Shown piece by piece: positions 5,731 to 7,493 of a stretch of DNA of 7,493 bases. Both the position numbers and the translations under genes were made by a program. Below the pieces are notes generated by a model. The model was given only the letters and a program-made list of their open reading frames with translations, did not search any database and was not told where the DNA came from. Each line of letters starts with the position of its first letter. Positions within the stretch are counted from its first letter, which is position 1. The stretch is from contig DRLF01000469.1 of the NCBI GenBank assembly GCA_011051425.1, positions 1-7,493 of the forward strand. Reading direction: 5' to 3'. The DNA comes from Thiolapillus brandeum (GTDB lineage: Bacteria > Pseudomonadota > Gammaproteobacteria > Chromatiales > Chromatiaceae).

Positions 5731-6726
5731 ATGTATATGGCAATTTTTAGATGCAATAAATGCAAGCACATTCGAGAGGTCGCTAGCAGCTATATAGGGA
5801 AATCCATAAAATGCCCTAAATGTGATAATAAAACACGCATTTACGATACCACAGCATATATAAATGCCTTGATAGTAAAACATAACAAAATGGCACAGGA
5901 GTTGCGGATATTACATAGAGAACATGAGCCTGAGGGAGCCGCCCAAGACACATCCAATTCTCTTTCACTTGAAGGCATTGATATCCACAATACCAATATT
6001 TTTTCTCAACCAAACAGTTACAAACCAATCATCCAATGGTTTGACAATAAAAACATCCAGGCCACAATCGATCCAAACTCAGTAGATACCACGGGTTTTT
6101 TTGACGAGATAGCAATGGCCCTGGGAAATAATTACAACGTATTGTGCATTGTAAGCAACCAAATAAAATATGTACAAAACAAAGGATATGACAATGTCAA
6201 AATTGACATTTCAAAGAAGAAAAAAGAAGAAATACAGCAAATCACAACTTTCTGTAAAATGCTCTATGATTACTCATTCGTGGCAAAATATTTTTACCAG
6301 AAAAAAGATAAGATAATTCGGCTCACCTTACAAATGGCGCCAACAATAAAGGCTTTTTTTAATGGAATTTGGATGGAATGGTTTACTTTGATTACATTGT
6401 TAAATCATTTTCGGGATAACAATGCATTGTCCTCATGTGCAAGAAATGTATGTATCTCCTTTTCAGGGGGAGATTCCAAGGAACTGGATATATTCTTCTT
6501 GACTAACAAGGGTACGCCCGTTTGCATTGAATGCAAATCTGGCGAATTCAGGCATGATATCCATAAGTATTTGTCACTACGAAAACGTCTTGATTTAGAA
6601 AAGCAGCAATTTATTATATGTATTTTTGGTTTAAGCTCCAAACAAACTCAAGGAATGACAAGCATGTATGACTTGGCATTTACAAATGAAAAAAATTTAG
6701 TTGATCACATAAATACCATTATATGA
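5731..6726 (+). CDS. Zinc-ribbon protein with C-terminal PD-(D/E)xK nuclease domain, possible defence gene
   Basis: I do not recognise a named family for the whole 331-residue protein. The N-terminus is a four-cysteine zinc ribbon (C8-x2-C11 and C28-x2-C31). A variable linker (about 40-115) leads to a middle domain (about 118-205). The C-terminus looks like a restriction-endonuclease fold: GIWMEW with Glu216, ELD with Asp253, and ECK with Glu267 and Lys269. This pattern (G-x-WxE helix, then xLD, then ExK) resembles the nuclease half of Card1/Can2 (DUF1887) proteins, but no recognisable CARF domain is present. The gene is AT-rich and Lys/Asn/Ile-rich, unlike its neighbours, and stands alone, so recent transfer is likely. 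The ATG at 5737 (start MAIFRC) is an alternative that has better spacing from GAG at 5726. A role in DNA or RNA degradation during defence is inference. Confidence 0.85.
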   Translation: MYMAIFRCNKCKHIREVASSYIGKSIKCPKCDNKTRIYDTTAYINALIVKHNKMAQELRILHREHEPEGAAQDTSNSLSLEGIDIHNTNIFSQPNSYKPIIQWFDNKNIQATIDPNSVDTTGFFDEIAMALGNNYNVLCIVSNQIKYVQNKGYDNVKIDISKKKKEEIQQITTFCKMLYDYSFVAKYFYQKKDKIIRLTLQMAPTIKAFFNGIWMEWFTLITLLNHFRDNNALSSCARNVCISFSGGDSKELDIFFLTNKGTPVCIECKSGEFRHDIHKYLSLRKRLDLEKQQFIICIFGLSSKQTQGMTSMYDLAFTNEKNLVDHINTII

Positions 6727-6896
6727 AGGCAGTAGAAAATCCAATCACTTTCTCTACACCATTCCATAATCTTTTATAGTCGTGGATGGAGGCAGCCTCT
6801 GTCGAACACCTGTATGCTCATTTCGGAGCGTAGCGGAGGTTGCCTGAAGCAGGCACAGCATTGGGAAGCAGCCAGCGTTCTGGTGAGGTATATGGG
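6727..6896. other. Non-coding gap between convergent genes with clustered short hairpins
   Basis: The first 50 or so bases continue the AT-rich composition; GC-rich sequence resumes near 6780. In the second part, short perfect inverted repeats occur: GAGG-CAG-CCTC (6789-6799), TGCCTG-AAG-CAGGCA (6841-6855) and CCAG-CGTT-CTGG (6872-6883). A minus-strand open frame crosses the region, but it overlaps the end of the next gene and shows no protein features. The stretch could be a dispersed intergenic repeat, a scar from insertion of the AT-rich segment, or a transcription-end region. No T-run terminator is evident. Confidence 0.45.
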
Positions 6897-7493
6897 CTAG
6901 CCTGAACGATAGCTCCTGAGCAGGCAGGCACGCAGTTTCCCGCCTTCCGTCAGCAGACTTTCCCGGCAACCCGCCACGCCGAACAGGGCAACCGCTTCGA
7001 AAAGGCGGCCCTCCAGGGCCAGGTCGATAATATCCTCGGCAGACAGGGCGGGACGCCCGGCGTGTTCCGACAGCTGGAAATGCATTTCGCCCAGGCCCTC
7101 ATACGCCCGGTACACCACCTCGGTGCATACCAGCCGGTCCCCACGGAAGAAATCGAAATCGAAGTTGTAGCCCTTGCCCTCATGCCGGCAGACCCGGGTG
7201 ATGGCCTGGGCAATGACATCCAGCTCACAGCGGGGACGCAGCACCACCAGGGAATCGACCGCCAGGGTATCCTGCAGGCGGCGGAACAGCACCCCTTCCT
7301 TGTCCGCTTCCAGCACGCTGATCTCCTCCCCCCAGCGCGCCAGGATATCCGGGGGCAAATCCACACCCAGCGCTTTGCGTTCCCCGGGAGTGCCGATATA
7401 CAAGGCCGCATGGGGCCAGAAGCCCGGCAGGAACAGGTTGCTGGCGGCATGGTCGTGGCGGGTGATGAGCACATCTCCCGGACGCAGCAGGGC
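6897..7493 (-). CDS. YiiX/YaeF-type permuted papain-like (NlpC/P60-related) hydrolase, N-terminus beyond window
   Basis: This is a predicted cysteine hydrolase of the permuted NlpC/P60 superfamily (YiiX/YaeF group), whose members act as amidases or acyl-hydrolases. The visible part is 198 codons and opens with ALLRPGDVLITRHDHAASN, matching the family's PGD entry motif. WPHAALYIG carries the likely catalytic histidine. Further on, GDRLVCTEVVYRAY carries the likely nucleophile cysteine. In this family the order is His first, Cys later, as seen here. The frame stays open through the right edge. The GTG at 7472 falls inside the PGDVLI motif and is therefore unlikely to be the true start. The stop is TAG at 6899-6897. 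GC-rich codon use matches the operon on the left. Substrate and partner genes are not visible. Confidence 0.85.
   Translation of the reverse strand, partial: ALLRPGDVLITRHDHAASNLFLPGFWPHAALYIGTPGERKALGVDLPPDILARWGEEISVLEADKEGVLFRRLQDTLAVDSLVVLRPRCELDVIAQAITRVCRHEGKGYNFDFDFFRGDRLVCTEVVYRAYEGLGEMHFQLSEHAGRPALSAEDIIDLALEGRLFEAVALFGVAGCRESLLTEGGKLRACLLRSYRSG

Noticed and set aside
6754..6969. 71-codon open frame on the minus strand spanning the gap right of the nuclease gene
   Set aside because: It overlaps the 3' end of the hydrolase gene in another frame and has no domain, signal or clear ribosome site. It is better seen as non-coding sequence.
7472..7472. GTG start for the right-edge hydrolase
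   Set aside because: The frame is open to the edge and the codons before it read LLRPGD, part of the family's entry motif, so the true start is outside the window.
1..7493. CRISPR array, tRNA, rRNA or insertion sequence
   Set aside because: No regularly spaced direct repeats, cloverleaf, rRNA-like stretch, transposase motif or terminal inverted repeats were seen by reading both strands.

Overview
The window looks like a GC-rich proteobacterial chromosome, most likely gammaproteobacterial. It encodes a rhombosortase-like rhomboid protease, a surface-type protein with a GlyGly-CTERM tail, and a periplasmic adaptor of a tripartite pump; these are hallmarks of double-membrane bacteria. The species cannot be named from this sequence.

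Left part (1-4735, all minus strand): one tightly packed operon that reads right to left. Its order is a 683-residue secreted VIT-vWA protein with a GlyGly-CTERM tail, a rhombosortase-like intramembrane protease, a small exported rhodanese, a periplasmic adaptor (HlyD/MacA family), and a MacB/LolD-type ABC ATPase cut by the left edge. The junctions are a 1-base overlap, a 104-base overlap, a 3-base gap and a 1-base overlap, so the five genes are very probably co-transcribed. The first two look like a substrate and its processing enzyme. The last two look like an efflux or envelope-transport module whose permease would lie beyond the left edge.

Control region (4736-4951): this divergent intergenic stretch holds three perfect copies and one degenerate copy of the palindrome TGAAC-N3-GTTCA, spaced by near-whole helical turns. 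It also has a good -10 box for the rightward gene and a minus-strand hairpin with a T-run. The rightward gene (4952-5551) is a TetR-family regulator with a WHG-type C-terminal domain. The simplest reading is that this TetR represses itself and the leftward operon.

Right part: an AT-rich segment from about 5552 to 6780 contrasts sharply with its GC-rich surroundings. It carries one gene with an N-terminal four-cysteine zinc ribbon and a C-terminal PD-(D/E)xK nuclease domain resembling the nuclease half of Card1/Can2-type proteins. It looks horizontally acquired and may be a defence gene. A 170-base non-coding gap with several short hairpins follows. Then comes the C-terminal part of a minus-strand YiiX/YaeF-type permuted papain-like (NlpC/P60-related) hydrolase, whose N-terminus lies past the right edge.

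The most noteworthy biology is the apparent dedicated rhombosortase and VIT-vWA target pair. A related VIT-vWA family is known as the target of proteobacterial sortases. Here the tail is of the GlyGly-CTERM type and the partner is a rhomboid protease, placed under a TetR switch together with a transporter.
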